Shown one piece after another: positions 9,716 to 18,926 of a stretch of 64,000 bases of DNA; the first letter of the stretch is position 1, and every line of letters begins with the position of its first letter. This DNA is from Histomonas meleagridis (lineage: Eukaryota > Parabasalia > Tritrichomonadida > Dientamoebidae): assembly GCA_020186115.1 (NCBI GenBank), contig WSYJ01000001.1:186001-250000 (forward strand). The letters run 5' to 3'. The position numbers and the translations under genes were made by a program. A model generated the notes under the pieces. The model ran no database searches. It was given only the letters and a program-made list of their open reading frames with translations, and was not told the origin of the DNA.

Positions 9716-10144
9716 ATGTCTGTCTCTGTTGATATTACATCTGAATGCCGAAATGCTTTCGATAAGCTTCGTGTTAGCAGAGTTCCAAATCACTCATTCA
9801 TCATAAGACCAGATCCTGAAACACTTAAATGCGAATTAGAATATGAATTCCCAGAAGGAAAATCTCTTGATGACTTGGCTGACTTACTCCCAAAAAATGA
9901 ACCACGCTTCATTGTAATGATGGTTGAACGTATCCATGCTGATGGAATTCGAAAATCTTATCCTTTACTTCTTATAGCATACTGTCCGACTGGACTTGCT
10001 CCACAAGTTAACATTGTTTTTACAAATGCTCGCTCATCGATTTCACGAGATTTTCAACTTGACTTAATATGGGATGTCAAGAAATCAATTCTTCTTGGTG
10101 ATGAAGAACTCAAAGAAAGGTTTGAAACAAACAAGTGGAACTAG
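9716..10144 (+). CDS. GMF: Glia maturation factor (ADF-H domain, Arp2/3 debranching)
   Basis: 142 residues, one ADF-homology domain. It matches the GMF subfamily better than cofilin: LLPKNEPRFIVMMVERIHADG aligns with the [21 protein letters not shown] region of GMF, followed by SYPLLLIAYCPTG, and it ends ELKERFETNKW as GMF ends LREKLGFFH. GMF binds Arp2/3 and removes branched actin filaments instead of severing actin. The short leader contains TTTCACTTTG before the ATG. Soluble cytosolic protein. Confidence 0.88.
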   Translation: MSVSVDITSECRNAFDKLRVSRVPNHSFIIRPDPETLKCELEYEFPEGKSLDDLADLLPKNEPRFIVMMVERIHADGIRKSYPLLLIAYCPTGLAPQVNIVFTNARSSISRDFQLDLIWDVKKSILLGDEELKERFETNKWN

Positions 10145-10464
10145 TGAATTATGAATTAAATTAATAACTTAATATCTTGTTTTTTTAATCATTCATATTT
10201 CAGTTCTTGGATATAAGTTTCCAATCTGAAATTATAAAACTATAAAATGTGTACAACCATGGAAGTAATATTCCATGGTGAGCATTTAGAAAGTCATTTT
10301 TTTAATTGAAAATTGATTATTGAATAAAATTCATTCTAATAAAAATATTTTAAATGGCATACAGAAGATTGTCACTGAATAAAAAATGTTTGACCAACAT
10401 TTAGCAAAATGAAGAAAAAACTGATTTTTATTCAAGCATCAGTAATAATATTACTTCCTGCCTT
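10145..10464. other. Intergenic, shared 3'-flank repeat
   Basis: No gene. At 10419-10455 a stretch around ctgatttttattcaagcatcag recurs at 13873-13910 and, in part, at 14689-14712. The first two copies flank the 3' ends of the paired small genes at 10465 and 13930. Confidence 0.5.
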
Positions 10465-10896
10465 TTAAACATTTTTCTTTTTGCTTAGGTTAATTTTTGA
10501 AAAGACTTTATCAGATTGAAACATTTTTATCCATTTACTGGTGACTGCCGAATTTGAATCAATTTCTCCAATATTATTAGGGAAAATATATGATTTAATT
10601 GGATCAATTTTTTTGATGCTATGAGTTATTGAAGCAGGTAGAGGTTTGGCGAATTTATTATGATTTCTACTGAGATCATTGTCATTTTTTGCGAAGGATG
10701 CTTCTGAATGAGTACCTTTTAATATTGATGTGTAACTCTTTAGTATAATGGATTTTTTGGATGTATCAACTGATACAACAGGTTTTTGTGAACGTTTGGG
10801 GTTTAAGAATGAATTAGAATTAGAAGAATCGAATTTACCTTGTTTAGATTTGATATTTGGGTTTCTTAATAGGCACCATACGAAGCAAAAAATCAT
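10465..10896 (-). CDS. Small predicted signal/anchor protein, paralogue A
   Basis: 143 residues with a short hydrophobic N-terminus (MIFCFVWCLL), then a polar Ser/Lys/Asn-rich body. The gene at 13930 is a paralogue: MIFCFVWCLL against MIFFFALCLL, KPVVSVDTSKKS against RPVVTIDIDKSS, and KVFSKINLSKKK against KVFSKIKDHKKEK near the end. I do not recognise the family. The matching ends and shared 3' flank support a real duplicated gene pair. The N-terminus could be a signal peptide or a membrane anchor. Confidence 0.5.
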   Translation of the reverse strand: MIFCFVWCLLRNPNIKSKQGKFDSSNSNSFLNPKRSQKPVVSVDTSKKSIILKSYTSILKGTHSEASFAKNDNDLSRNHNKFAKPLPASITHSIKKIDPIKSYIFPNNIGEIDSNSAVTSKWIKMFQSDKVFSKINLSKKKNV

Positions 10897-11119
10897 TGTT
10901 TAAAAGTGTTAACATTTTGTCAAACAGTTCAAATTTTGAAAGAAATTCAACTTTTTCAAAAGTATGGTTTGATCGTTTTTGAACGTGTTTTACAACCACG
11001 TGGTTTGGAAGTTTGGGTAAAGCTCAAAATATTTGGCATTTTTTCTTTGGTTTACTCATATCGGAACCACCTCTCAGAAATTTTTTTCAACTCATTCAAT
11101 TGGAATTGAATATCAGTTG

Positions 11120-12571
11120 TCATTTAGGGTGCATCCTTAAAGCGTATGCCTAATGATGAAATTATCATAAACACAGGAGATAAAAACTTGATTAATTTAT
11201 CATCCTGCTTGAAATTCCTAGTTGAGCTTGAGAAATACGTATTCAGTAGTTTAACCGAACAAATTTTCAGGCAAAAATTAAAAAAGCATTGGAATTATTC
11301 GATTCAAATTATCCCTGTACATATAATACTATTATAAGTAACATCGTTTATAATGCATTTTCATCACGAAAATAAGAATTTGATATTTACGAAAATTTTT
11401 TAAAAACACTTCAATCTAAAGAAGAAGAAATTAATCAAAATATCGTTAAATTAATATCAAATTTTATCAAACGTATAATTACAAAGAACACACAAGAATC
11501 ATATTATTTAATCGAGAAGCAAATTGAACAAAATTTAATTCAAAATATTTTTCTCATTATAAAGCAAAAGAAGAAAACCAAAACCAAAATCATCCAGCAT
11601 TTGGGTCTAATAGAAATGATCCAATAGAAAAATACTTTATGGATCATTATGAAGAACTTTCGAAAATGATTAGAAGTTCCATAAGAAGTATATTAGATAA
11701 GGTGTTAATCCAAATGAAATTACAAAAATAATTCGAAATGATGAAATAGAAAAACTTCAAGAAATATCATCACAAACAAACTTTGATTGTTACCAAACAA
11801 TTGAGCCATCACTTTATGAAAGATATTCATTTAATATTAATCAAATAAATATTTCATTATTTGATTATGCAGCATTTTTTTCTTATATTAAATGTATTAA
11901 ATATTTACTTATGAATAATGCAAATGTAAATAACACAGGTAAATATGCAGTTGCAGGTGGAAATGAAGAAATCATTCATTTGTGTGAGCAGAATCATTCA
12001 TCATTTGAAGGTGCATATGAAACAGCAATTGAATTCCATAGAAATGATAACTTTAAATATATTTATGAGAATAAATTAGAAAAAACACAATCAATACCAA
12101 AAATCTCTAAAGATAAAACGAAAGATTTGGTAATTTTTTGTATTAAAAAAGATAATTATGAAAGATTATCATTTTTGGCAGAAAAAGGAATTGTTAATAC
12201 TGATAATATAAATAAATCAGCAAGAAATGGAAATTTATATCTCGTGAAATGTTTCCTCCAAAACAATCAAATTCCAAAAAATATATTGTCATTTGCTTCA
12301 GAACCAGGAAATGTTGAACTTGTGAAATATGTTTTAGAACAAATAGGAATTGATGTTAATGCAAAATATATTCAATTGAATAATTTGGAATATGTTTTAA
12401 TAATTTGAAACAGCACTTCAAATTTCACAAAAGAAAGGTTACACAGAAATAGTAAATTTACTCCTTGAAAAAAGTACAGACGAACAATCCAATTCAGATT
12501 CCTCTTTTACAAATATCAAATCTTCATTTTCAATAAGAAATGGAAATGAAGCGTATATTGCTAATAATTAA
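11120..12571 (+). pseudogene. Decayed DUF3447/ankyrin protein gene
   Basis: Trichomonad DUF3447-ankyrin family. Conserved pieces: HYEELSK, RNDEIEKLQEISSQTNFD, LYERYSF, DYAAFFSYIKCIKYLLMNNA, GKYAVAGGNEEIIHLCEQNH and YVLEQIGIDVNAK. The 5' half (11120-11900) is broken by several frameshifts and stops, for example near 11290 and 11380. The 3' part from 11911 is open to 12367. Removing a 46-base spacer at 12368-12413 (ATATTC ... ACAG) continues the frame into a last ankyrin module and a Ser/Asn-rich end with stop at 12569-12571. Close in sequence to the decayed gene at 58.7-60.3 kb. Confidence 0.75.
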
Positions 12572-13872
12572 AATAAACTCAAAGATCAAATGTTCCCAGA
12601 AAACAATCGAAATAATTGTATCAAAACAAAAGTTGATATAAACATACAAACATATGAAAATCATCAAAATAGCAATATATATTATAACAAATAAAATCAC
12701 AAAGCAAAATGTAAATCCATTCAAACAATAATATTATAATTTGTATTATAAGATAAACTTCAACAAAATATTGTTCTTAAGGTATTTCTTCCTTATTTAA
12801 TAATAATTATTGGTTGCATCGTTAGTGTTGGATATCGATAAATATCTAATATTTCAGGGATTTCTAATTGATGATATCATCATGAGTTAATAATTTCATT
12901 GGTGTATTTTCTTCGAGATAATATTTTCAGATGGTTTTATTGTTTGGAGTTACAAAGTGCGATACAACATGAACTACTTCATCAAATTATGGATATGAAT
13001 TAGATTTGATATTAAGTTCTTTAAATGAAGGATCTTCGTTATTACAATAAATAATTTTAGGAAATAAAGTATCTTGTTCAGGTACTATTTTAACAGTTGA
13101 TCTCAGCTTCCAAAAACACCTGAAAATGCAATTATAAAAAAATGGATTTTGTAGAGATCCTATCTTAGAACCACTCCTTCATACACAACGTGAAATTCAA
13201 GATATCACACCTGATATAATAAAAATGCATTTTCAACAATATCTATTTTCATTTTCAAACATTCAGGTGACCAACTTATTATAGTTATCTCAATCTACAA
13301 CATTGCCGAAACCATGTATAATTAATAGAGCTCGTTAAAAGAGCTTGATCTATCTTCTATAATTACTAAAGATAATTCTGATGCACAACAAGAATTCAAA
13401 TTAAAGTTAAACCTGAATTAATTTTTGTTGCTATATACAATCATCACAGTGATGTCTTTGATTCTTTCTAATGATGATTGTAACCTAAAGGTTTACAAGA
13501 AGAAATGAAATATTGTTTCCAAAGGAATTTTTATTATTTTATAAAAAAAAATGTCTACACATATTGAAATATCAGATGTTGATATGTTTTATTCCATAGC
13601 CAAACAGAATAATGTTGCAATTATGCAAACAAAAATGGGGATGAACTCGATTATGGAAACATATCAATTTTTTTTTTGTAAGGCTCCGTTTATATGTCTA
13701 ACTGGAAACATGGAACATTGTTACTTTTTGGATGGTTCTTAATCAAATACTCACTCAAAAATATAATATAAACTATCATTTTTAGTAACACAGCACAATT
13801 TCATATGAATTTTTATCATGTATAGCTATACATTTTGATTTGGTGTGAAATATTATATCAACTAAAAAATCG
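12572..13872. pseudogene. Scrambled remains of unidentified genes
   Basis: Short coding-like patches broken by stops. On the minus strand around 12790-13120 a stretch contains VPEQDTLFPKIIYCNNEDPSFKEL-type sequence. On the plus strand around 13150-13280 there is a patch with PILEPLLHTQREIQDITPD. I cannot assign either to a family. A 63-codon ATG frame at 13551-13742 is too short and featureless to call a gene. Confidence 0.35.
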
Positions 13873-13929
13873 AAACTGATTTTATTCAAGCATCAGTGAC
13901 AACGATTACTTCTCGTCATAGAGGGTCAC

Positions 13930-14226
13930 TTAAATTTTTTCCTTTTTATGGTCTTTTATTTTTGAAAAGACTTTAGGTAAATTTTTCGGCTTTACATTAA
14001 TCCAAATGATATCTAATTCGGGTTCTGAATCGGTTTCACCGTTGATTCTGAAGGGCAATGATTGGATGACTTCAGAAGATTTATCAATGTCAATTGTCAC
14101 AACTGGTCGAGATGGTTTTTGGACTCCATCATCCGTCAATTTAAAAGTATTAGGATCGACTCTTTTATCTTTTTTCGATCTGTAATATGGCCTTTGTAAT
14201 AAGCACAAAGCAAAGAAGAAAATCAT
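13930..14226 (-). CDS. Small predicted signal/anchor protein, paralogue B
   Basis: Start chosen at the ATG at 14226 (MIFFFALCLLQRP, 98 residues) because it aligns with the N-terminus of paralogue A. The frame also has an in-frame ATG upstream at 14265, so a longer form is possible. Hydrophobic N-terminus, then a polar basic body with RPVVTIDIDKSS and a C-terminal KVFSKIKDHKKEK matching the gene at 10465. Its 3' flank repeats that of paralogue A. Unrecognised family; probably a local duplication of about 3.4 kb. Confidence 0.5.
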   Translation of the reverse strand: MIFFFALCLLQRPYYRSKKDKRVDPNTFKLTDDGVQKPSRPVVTIDIDKSSEVIQSLPFRINGETDSEPELDIIWINVKPKNLPKVFSKIKDHKKEKI

Positions 14227-14913
14227 TTTTGCTAATATTGTTTGTGAATCCAACAGACAAAACATCAAAAACGATCAGAAACAAGTGAAAACGTGTCAAA
14301 TTGACAGGAATTTTCAGAGAAGAAAACACAATTATCGATGGAAAAAAAATTTATCGGAACGTAAATCAAATAAACGTGCTCCAGAGAAACAAAATAAGTG
14401 ATGTGACCATATGCTTTTGGTTGTGAGTTTCCAATCAGTATCAAAGTATGTGATATGGTTTGCTTCATAGCTTTAGCTTTTTTAGATCATTATTCTTATT
14501 CACATATATTGAAGATCGTGATGAAATATTGTCAATTAAGACAGAAAATTATACTTTTAAAAGTATTAGGGTGCTGTGTTGATTATTTATATATAAAAAT
14601 CAGTTGTGCGTGTAATTTTTATAATGAAATTACTTTAAAATTCTATAGAATCGTAATGTCCAATAGCCAAAGTTAAGTGGGAAAAAATGAATCTGATTTT
14701 ATTCAGTCTTTTTATCTTCAATATATCGTTATTTCTTCATCATTAATTATAAAATTCACTGCAAATACTTAAGTATTATAATTTCAAAATTAGACAAGCA
14801 CAATATACGACCGTTTATTATCAAGTAGTGAATCGTTAAAATTTTGGTGAATTCACCCACATCAAACAAATTGAATAAGTCTGTTCGCATCAAAGCAACC
14901 AAAATCATTTTGC
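14227..14913. other. Intergenic region upstream of TOP3
   Basis: No gene I can support; a 73-codon ATG frame at 14455-14676 is featureless. A third, partial copy of the ctgattttattca 3'-flank repeat lies at 14689-14712, suggesting a lost third copy of the small gene family. An ACCGTT box is near 14814. Confidence 0.4.
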
Positions 14914-16848
14914 ATGAAGAAAATTCTTTTGTGCGTTGCGGAAAAACCAAGCGTCGCACAAACAGCATCCAGTATATTATCTAAAAATACTGCGCGAGTT
15001 CAAGTTATTCCAAGTAATCCATATAATATTAAAAATTTTATATTTCCTGGAATTTTTCAGAATCAAGACGTGGAAATAATATTTGCTTCAGTTGCAGGTC
15101 ATTTACTTGAAATGGAATTCACTGGTCAATATGGTAAATGGAATAGTGTTGATCCCTCAAGCTTATTTACGGCACCTATTACAGTCAAAATTCCTGAAAA
15201 ATTTGTTGACATCCAACGCAATCTCGAAAATTTATCAAGAAGAGCATCAATATTAATGCTATGGCTTGATAATGATCGTGAAGGAGAGAATATATCAGAA
15301 GAAGTTGAAAGTGTATGCAAAAAAGCAAATCCTCGTTTAGAAGTATACAGAGCACGATTTTCAGCACTTTCACCTCGTGACTTATGGCATGCATTAAATA
15401 ATCCAACAGAGATCAATCGAGCGGATTCACAAGCAGTACGTCTTCGCGCTGAAGTTGATTTACGAACAGGAGCAGCCTTTACCAGATTTCAAACATTAAG
15501 ATATCAAAAGCAATTATCAAATCCCAAAACCCTCATTTCATATGGGTCATGCCAATTTCCAACCTTAGGCTTCATCGTTGATGCATATATGAAGCGTAAG
15601 AACTTTGTACCAGAGAAATATTGGGTTATCAATTGTGTCATTGAGAAAGACCAAATGCAATGTGACCTCAAATGGTGTCGTAAGCATTTATTTTGTCAAC
15701 TTTCATGTTTTGCGATATTTTCCTCTATTTTAGATAATCCGATTGCCGAAGTTTTAAACATTCGCGAAGAGCGCCGACTTAAATTTAAACCATTTCCATT
15801 AGCTACAGTTGAATTACAGAAACGTGTTTCGAAATATTTACGAATAGATCCACATAAAACTATGGAATATGCCGAAAAGTTATATGCCGAAGGATATATA
15901 TCATATCCACGTACAGAAACAGATTCATTTCCACCGAATTTTAATTTCAAAGACATCATTCATAACTTAATTAATTATAATGAAGTTTCACAATATGCTC
16001 AAAACTTAGAGAATAATATTATCCCACCACGGAATGGTAAACATTCCGATAATGCACATCCACCGATATATCCATTAAAAGCACATGATGGGAATTTTCG
16101 TGGTGATGCTGATGGAGTTAATATGTCGAAAATCTATAAATTTATTGTCCATCATTTCCTTGCATGTTGTTCACAAGATGCGATTGGGATGGAAACGAAT
16201 GTATTATTTGATGTCGGAGGTGAACCATATCATTTAAAAGGGCTCCGAATTGTCGAAAAGAATTGGCTCGAAATATATCCGTATGTTAAATGGGAAGGGA
16301 AAATTATACCGGAATTTATTATCAATGAAAAATATCACCCAAAAAGTATCACAATGGACGAAAAAGTGACGCAGCCACCTCAGCTACTTAGAGAACCTGA
16401 TCTGATCGCTAAAATGGATAAAGAAGGAATAGGAACTGATGCGACAATTGCGGAACACATCAAAACAATACAAGACAGAGGATACACACAGAAAATAGGC
16501 GGCTACTTCCATCCATTGCCACTCGGACTCGCACTGATTCTGGGATACGACTCAATGGGATTCGACTTCGCGAAGCCAAAGCTAAGGGCCGACATGGAGA
16601 AGACAATGCAGGAGATATCCGCAGGATCAAAGAATTACAACGACGAAAAGCAAAGAATCATCGGAGAATACGAAGACGCGTATTTCAAAGTGACGCAGTT
16701 GGCGCGTTATTTGGACTCGTCATTCAAAGAGCAGCTTTCGAATCAGCAGCAGCCGGCTGCAAACCAACTTGCAAATAATAATAATAACAATAACAATGGG
16801 TCACCTCAAAGCGGAAGAGGACGCGGAAGAAGAAGAAACAACAACTGA
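14914..16848 (+). CDS. TOP3: DNA topoisomerase III (type IA)
   Basis: 644 residues. Toprim domain with Glu10 in CVAEKPSVA and the metal-binding DxD as LWLDNDREGE (Asp119, Asp121). The catalytic tyrosine is Tyr331 in GYISYPRTETDSF. Later motifs LIAKMDKEGIGTDATIAEHI and GYTQKIGGYFHPLPLG are standard for TOP3. It resolves recombination intermediates with a RecQ helicase and RMI1. The long C-terminal zinc-finger region of animal TOP3A is absent; the protein instead ends in an Asn-run (ten Asn) and an RGRGRRR basic tail. ATG start follows directly on a short leader. The 3' end is more GC-rich than the 5' end. Confidence 0.95.
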   Translation: MKKILLCVAEKPSVAQTASSILSKNTARVQVIPSNPYNIKNFIFPGIFQNQDVEIIFASVAGHLLEMEFTGQYGKWNSVDPSSLFTAPITVKIPEKFVDIQRNLENLSRRASILMLWLDNDREGENISEEVESVCKKANPRLEVYRARFSALSPRDLWHALNNPTEINRADSQAVRLRAEVDLRTGAAFTRFQTLRYQKQLSNPKTLISYGSCQFPTLGFIVDAYMKRKNFVPEKYWVINCVIEKDQMQCDLKWCRKHLFCQLSCFAIFSSILDNPIAEVLNIREERRLKFKPFPLATVELQKRVSKYLRIDPHKTMEYAEKLYAEGYISYPRTETDSFPPNFNFKDIIHNLINYNEVSQYAQNLENNIIPPRNGKHSDNAHPPIYPLKAHDGNFRGDADGVNMSKIYKFIVHHFLACCSQDAIGMETNVLFDVGGEPYHLKGLRIVEKNWLEIYPYVKWEGKIIPEFIINEKYHPKSITMDEKVTQPPQLLREPDLIAKMDKEGIGTDATIAEHIKTIQDRGYTQKIGGYFHPLPLGLALILGYDSMGFDFAKPKLRADMEKTMQEISAGSKNYNDEKQRIIGEYEDAYFKVTQLARYLDSSFKEQLSNQQQPAANQLANNNNNNNNGSPQSGRGRGRRRNNN

Positions 16849-17115
16849 TGAATTGTGTGTGTATTCGAAATTTAAATGAAAATTTGATGCGCACTCAAAA
16901 AGTTTCACATTATGTTTGATGTGCATCTGTAGAAAATGTAAGTAAAATGTGTTTGTATGTATTCGCATTTTCTCTTTGGTGAATGCGATTCGACTCTTGC
17001 GCCGAGCCACAGAACGCCACGCGTCAGCTTCGGTTTTCTCTGTCGCTTTATTCGGCATTGTGCAATTTCAGTTTCTGCAAAACTTTCCCATTTTCAATGT
17101 GCAGACAAAAATTGA

Positions 17116-17637
17116 AGTCTAATTACAACGAGGGCTGTCGTATCAATACTCGATCCACAAGATGCTTATGAATATGAACAAACAATATACTATGAAATGC
17201 TTAAAGCAGAGACTTTTCCAAATACAAATTTAGTTCAAACTGAAATCACAGAGAATGATTATAATATTCTTGTTGATTGGTTATGTCGTATGCATTACAA
17301 ATCACACTTAAGTACAGCTTCTTTTAGTCGCTGTATCGGATTACTTGCTCGTGTTTTTGCATTGGTTAACATTGAACTTAGCAAATTAGTTGGATGCACT
17401 TGTATGTTAATTGCATCTAAAGTTGAAGGAACAAAGCGATTAACTTATGATAAAGTTTTGGCTTTTTTCCCATCTGAACTTAAAAAAGAAGATCTAAGAA
17501 TAATGGAAACCTATACTGTTCATGGAAATGTCAGTAATACGATACGTATCGTTGGGGCGGTACATTTCATACGACCGTTTATTGATAACTGTTTTGCATT
17601 TGCAACGATAGGATTTTCAATGCTTTTTTCTGTGTGA
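17116..17637 (+). pseudogene. Truncated A/B-type cyclin fragment
   Basis: The frame from 17116 carries DPQDAYEYEQTIYYEMLKAE and then the first cyclin-box helices: NDYNILVDWLCRMHYKSHLS, LVGCTCMLIASKVEG, and LKKEDLRIMETY. Lys and Glu of the CDK contact are in SKVEG. There is no in-frame ATG before the conserved N-terminal part (the first is at 17197, inside it). After METYTVHGN the cyclin sequence stops and is replaced by unrelated hydrophobic residues to the stop at 17637. So both ends are lost. It lies in the gap between TOP3 and EMC3. If transcribed, the 146-residue product could not form a complete cyclin fold. Confidence 0.7.
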
Positions 17638-17815
17638 ATTTCACCAATAAACAAAACAGTGTTTGCAACACATTTAATGAATCGTTATGCTTACATTTGG
17701 TTCGGAGTAGATGTGCTGCATTTACTGAATTTTGCATATAGAATGTAAATTGTTTCGAATCATTAATCTCAAAAATGGTTCGAGCAAAAAGATTTGAATG
17801 ATTAAAAGTTGTATT

Positions 17816-18484
17816 TTATTGCAATTTCTTCATTTTTGAGTTGATCTTTTCCAATAATTCGTTTTCGGCATTTTCAAGTTCCCATTTACCGTTTTCGGAA
17901 GCAAGAATATCTGCAAAGTTTGCAAGATTATCCCTTGGTCCATAGACGTCCTTTGGTTTCTGTGCCATTGGGAATATACCAGCAATTAAATTGCTGCAAA
18001 TATTCATTAAGAAATATAATCCGAAGGCACTTACAAGGTGGCTATCTGACGAAGCTCCTTGTGGAAGTCCATATTGAAGAATACCCTTTAGAGGTGTTGG
18101 AATTTCAAATGGTAATGTAAGTGCTGCAAGCCCATTTAAAGCAAAGTTCACCCAAAGAGTAGGACCCATGTTTGCTATCATTGGTAAAAACATTAAAAAT
18201 GGGTTATTTGGAATAATTTGTTCTGAAGGTAAAGGATATTCTCCTTTTTTCAATGCCCATGACTTGCGAATGTTAAGAGCATCTGTAGGATATCTAGAAA
18301 TATATTTTGTCCAATGTTTTATTCGATAAAAAATTGCGTTATTTTTTCTGATTAACATAGAATTTGGTAAATTATTTGAATGCATAAGAACTCTGAGCAT
18401 GAGGCTTGAACAAATGGAAATTATGATTACTTGGAGTGCAACAAAAAACTGAGAGTTGAGAAAATCGTCAAGTGTAGGGTACAT
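17816..18484 (-). CDS. EMC3: ER membrane protein complex subunit 3 (EMC3)
   Basis: 222 residues, Oxa1/YidC superfamily. N-terminal TM helix (about 10-30), then a cytosolic helical segment (MLIRKNNAIFYRIKHW), then ALKKGEYPLP, NPFLMFLPMIANMGP, a second and third TM with NGLAALTLPFEIPTPLKGILQYGLP, DSHLVSAFGLYFLMNI and the C-terminal ENGKWELENAENELL. This order matches EMC3/TMEM111. It forms the cytosol-facing insertase groove of the EMC that inserts tail-anchored and multi-pass proteins. Slightly shorter than the animal protein (261). Stop is TAAA. Confidence 0.9.
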   Translation of the reverse strand: MYPTLDDFLNSQFFVALQVIIISICSSLMLRVLMHSNNLPNSMLIRKNNAIFYRIKHWTKYISRYPTDALNIRKSWALKKGEYPLPSEQIIPNNPFLMFLPMIANMGPTLWVNFALNGLAALTLPFEIPTPLKGILQYGLPQGASSDSHLVSAFGLYFLMNICSNLIAGIFPMAQKPKDVYGPRDNLANFADILASENGKWELENAENELLEKINSKMKKLQ

Positions 18485-18577
18485 CTATAGGTCGAACAGA
18501 GATATTCAAATACACATTACGCAATTTTTCACATCATATGTCATATAACCAAATATAGAAACACAACTGGGTCATTA

Positions 18578-18853
18578 TTAGACCAGCAAATGCATTTGTG
18601 ATTGCAAAATTTTTTGGATTTGCAAATATTTGTTTAGTGAAACAAATTCGTATGTGTTAATACTATTTAATCCATTATATATAAACGATAATGGCTTCTC
18701 GACATCTTCGATCTGTGAATCAAATGTCTTACGAATTCGTAAGAAGTCAATGTGCGTGTCCAACATTTGGATTCTGCTGATTGCATTCACAAATTGCAAA
18801 TGAACATATAATGGTTTGGCTTGTAAGCCATTTATCTCATCAAATTCTTTCAA
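18578..18853 (-). pseudogene. Unassigned open frame without ATG
   Basis: A 91-codon frame that opens at TTG, with a stop just before it; composition is coding-like (YVHLQFVNAISRIQMLDTHI). No family recognised. It may be a remnant of a gene lost next to the F5/8C gene, or chance. Confidence 0.25.
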
Positions 18854-18926
18854 CGTATTTACATAATTAATTTTTATTTATTCACAATTCAAATTACAAA
18901 TTATTCTCTTTACTAATAAATTTAAA

